Shown: positions 63,254-64,000 of the stretch, in pieces
How positions within the stretch are numbered: the first letter of the stretch is position 1
Layout of the letters: each line of letters starts with the position of its first letter
Source of the DNA: CAYYFX01 sp964571855
GTDB taxonomy: Bacteria > ARS69
Assembly (NCBI GenBank): GCA_964571855.1
Contig: CAZNDO010000002.1
Span: forward strand, 496,001-560,000
Direction: 5' to 3'
DNA: 64,000 nucleotides
Notes under the pieces: model-generated
The model's database searches: none
Told to the model about the DNA's origin: nothing
Seen by the model: only the letters and a program-made list of their open reading frames with translations
Translations under genes and position numbers: made by a program

Positions 63254-64000
63254 CTACCGGAACCGGTTCTTCACCTTGCCCCAGCTCTGCGGCTCGATCG
63301 AGACCGGGCCGCCGGGCACGTAGGCCGCCGCCGAGAAGACGGCGCTGAGGGTGAACGGCGAGGTCAGGGTTCCCGTCTGGGTCCCGCTGGCCACGTCGTA
63401 GATGTAGAACGTGCCGGGCTGATCGGACACGTAGTACGCCGTGCCGTTATGCACGGCGAGCCCGTCGAGGTCCGTCTCGCCGACGGGGTACGGCGCACGC
63501 AGCGTGACGGTCGCGGCGCCGACGTCGATCTCGTACAGGCCGCGCCCGCCGCCGCCGGTGGCGTCGTTCAGCCCGTACAGAAGCGTCGTGGCCGCATCCA
63601 CGTCCACGCCGCCGAAGTCGTACGTGCTCGGGTACACGTACAGCTGCGTGGCCACGAGCGAGACCGGGTCGATCTCGTACACGGCCTCCACCGAGATGTT
63701 CCGCGTGCCCAGCAGCTTGCCGTTGCGGAAGCCGAGGCCCACGAAGTTCACGGTGTTGCCGTTGTAGGTCATCGTGCCCAGCAGCGTGGGAAGCAGCCCC
63801 CCCATGCTGAACGGGGAACTGTACAGCGTGGACCCGTTGTTCCAGAACAGGTTGTTCGTGGCCGGGTCGTACGCCATGCCCCAGCACTGGGCATCCGTGC
63901 CTCCCGTGTAGAGCGCGGTGGCCGCGCTCGTCGCCACATCGATGTGCCAGATCGTCGCGGGAGCGGTCTGGTCGCTCCCCACCACGAGCTGCGCATGCGC
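63254..64000 (-). CDS. Exported beta-propeller-like protein, C-terminal part, with WG-x-x-K-x-x-F-R tag
   Basis: The frame is open to the window edge, so the N-terminus is missing; 248 codons are seen. The visible part consists of short repeats such as TIWHIDVATSAATALY, AVYEIDPVSLVATQLY, LYEIDVGAATVTLR and FYIYDVASGTQTGTL, each with a Y-x-[IY]-D core. This is the pattern of DUF4394-like or quinoprotein-type propeller blades that describe a value over time. The last residues are SIEPQSWGKVKNRFR, matching the tails of the proteins at 1-474 and 2816-3430. No catalytic motif is seen. Confidence 0.75.
   Translation of the reverse strand, partial: AHAQLVVGSDQTAPATIWHIDVATSAATALYTGGTDAQCWGMAYDPATNNLFWNNGSTLYSSPFSMGGLLPTLLGTMTYNGNTVNFVGLGFRNGKLLGTRNISVEAVYEIDPVSLVATQLYVYPSTYDFGGVDVDAATTLLYGLNDATGGGGRGLYEIDVGAATVTLRAPYPVGETDLDGLAVHNGTAYYVSDQPGTFYIYDVASGTQTGTLTSPFTLSAVFSAAAYVPGGPVSIEPQSWGKVKNRFR

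Overview
This is a gene-dense, very GC-rich (roughly 70% or more) stretch of bacterial chromosome. It carries 44 protein-coding loci (two partial at the window ends, one frameshifted, one decayed) and no recognisable rRNA, tRNA, CRISPR or insertion sequence. The host is an outer-membrane-bearing bacterium: there is a TonB-dependent receptor, a porin and lipoproteins. Three exported proteins end in a FlgD-like Ig domain of the kind used as a C-terminal sorting domain in the Bacteroidetes/FCB lineages. Together with the VCBS/ASPIC protein and extreme GC this suggests an FCB-group phylum such as Candidatus Eisenbacteria or Krumholzibacteriota. That placement is inference.

Layout. 1-3430: end of an exported repeat protein, tryptophanase with an overlapping TrpF-like protein, and a small exported protein. 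3450-11577: MntA-HepT toxin-antitoxin pair, then an SOS mutasome set (imuA, imuB, dnaE2) interrupted by a reverse-strand sulfatase-like gene. 11612-15900: TonB-dependent receptor, a small HExxH protein, a lipoprotein FKBP isomerase and an EamA transporter. 15983-21731: propeller-type sensor kinase with its LuxR-type regulator, then an exported VCBS/ASPIC protein. 21783-28972 (minus): malic enzyme co-transcribed with a 1648-residue protein ending in a phosphohistidine and an ATP-binding domain. 29100-41290: exported lipase, OPT transporter, large exported subtilase, membrane glycosyltransferase and a frameshifted SGNH hydrolase. 41298-50743: a cluster of asparagine-synthetase-like enzyme, zinc peptidase, two ATP-grasp ligases, ABC exporter and CBS protein. 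50740-54941: a decayed mechanosensitive channel, then a porin / small phosphate-binding-like protein / sensor kinase module. 55029-56294: a probable selenoprotein. 56423-64000: a Ser/Thr kinase with TPRs, an ArsR-SRPBCC pair, two cytochromes c, a PNPOx plus PNPOx-GAF pair, and the end of an exported beta-propeller-like protein.

Most interesting points. (1) At 55029-56294 an exported thioredoxin-like protein is interrupted by one in-frame TGA directly after Cys-Thr. The frame stays open for 332 more codons, and a hairpin with a G-rich loop and bulged U lies at the distance expected of a bacterial SECIS, so selenocysteine at residue 89 is likely. (2) Three unrelated exported proteins end in W-G-x-[ILV]-K-x-x-[YF]-R, which looks like an unrecognised C-terminal sorting tag distinct from the FlgD-type domain. 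(3) The 1648-residue dikinase-like protein has the domain order of glucan water dikinase and sits in an operon with malic enzyme. (4) A zinc peptidase gene has no ATG, GTG or TTG upstream of its conserved N-terminus. (5) The imuA and arsR promoters place transcription starts at or next to the ATG, suggesting leaderless mRNAs.

No interval longer than about 300 bases lacks a gene. The largest gap, 33463-33740, holds a strong terminator hairpin and otherwise nothing I recognise.
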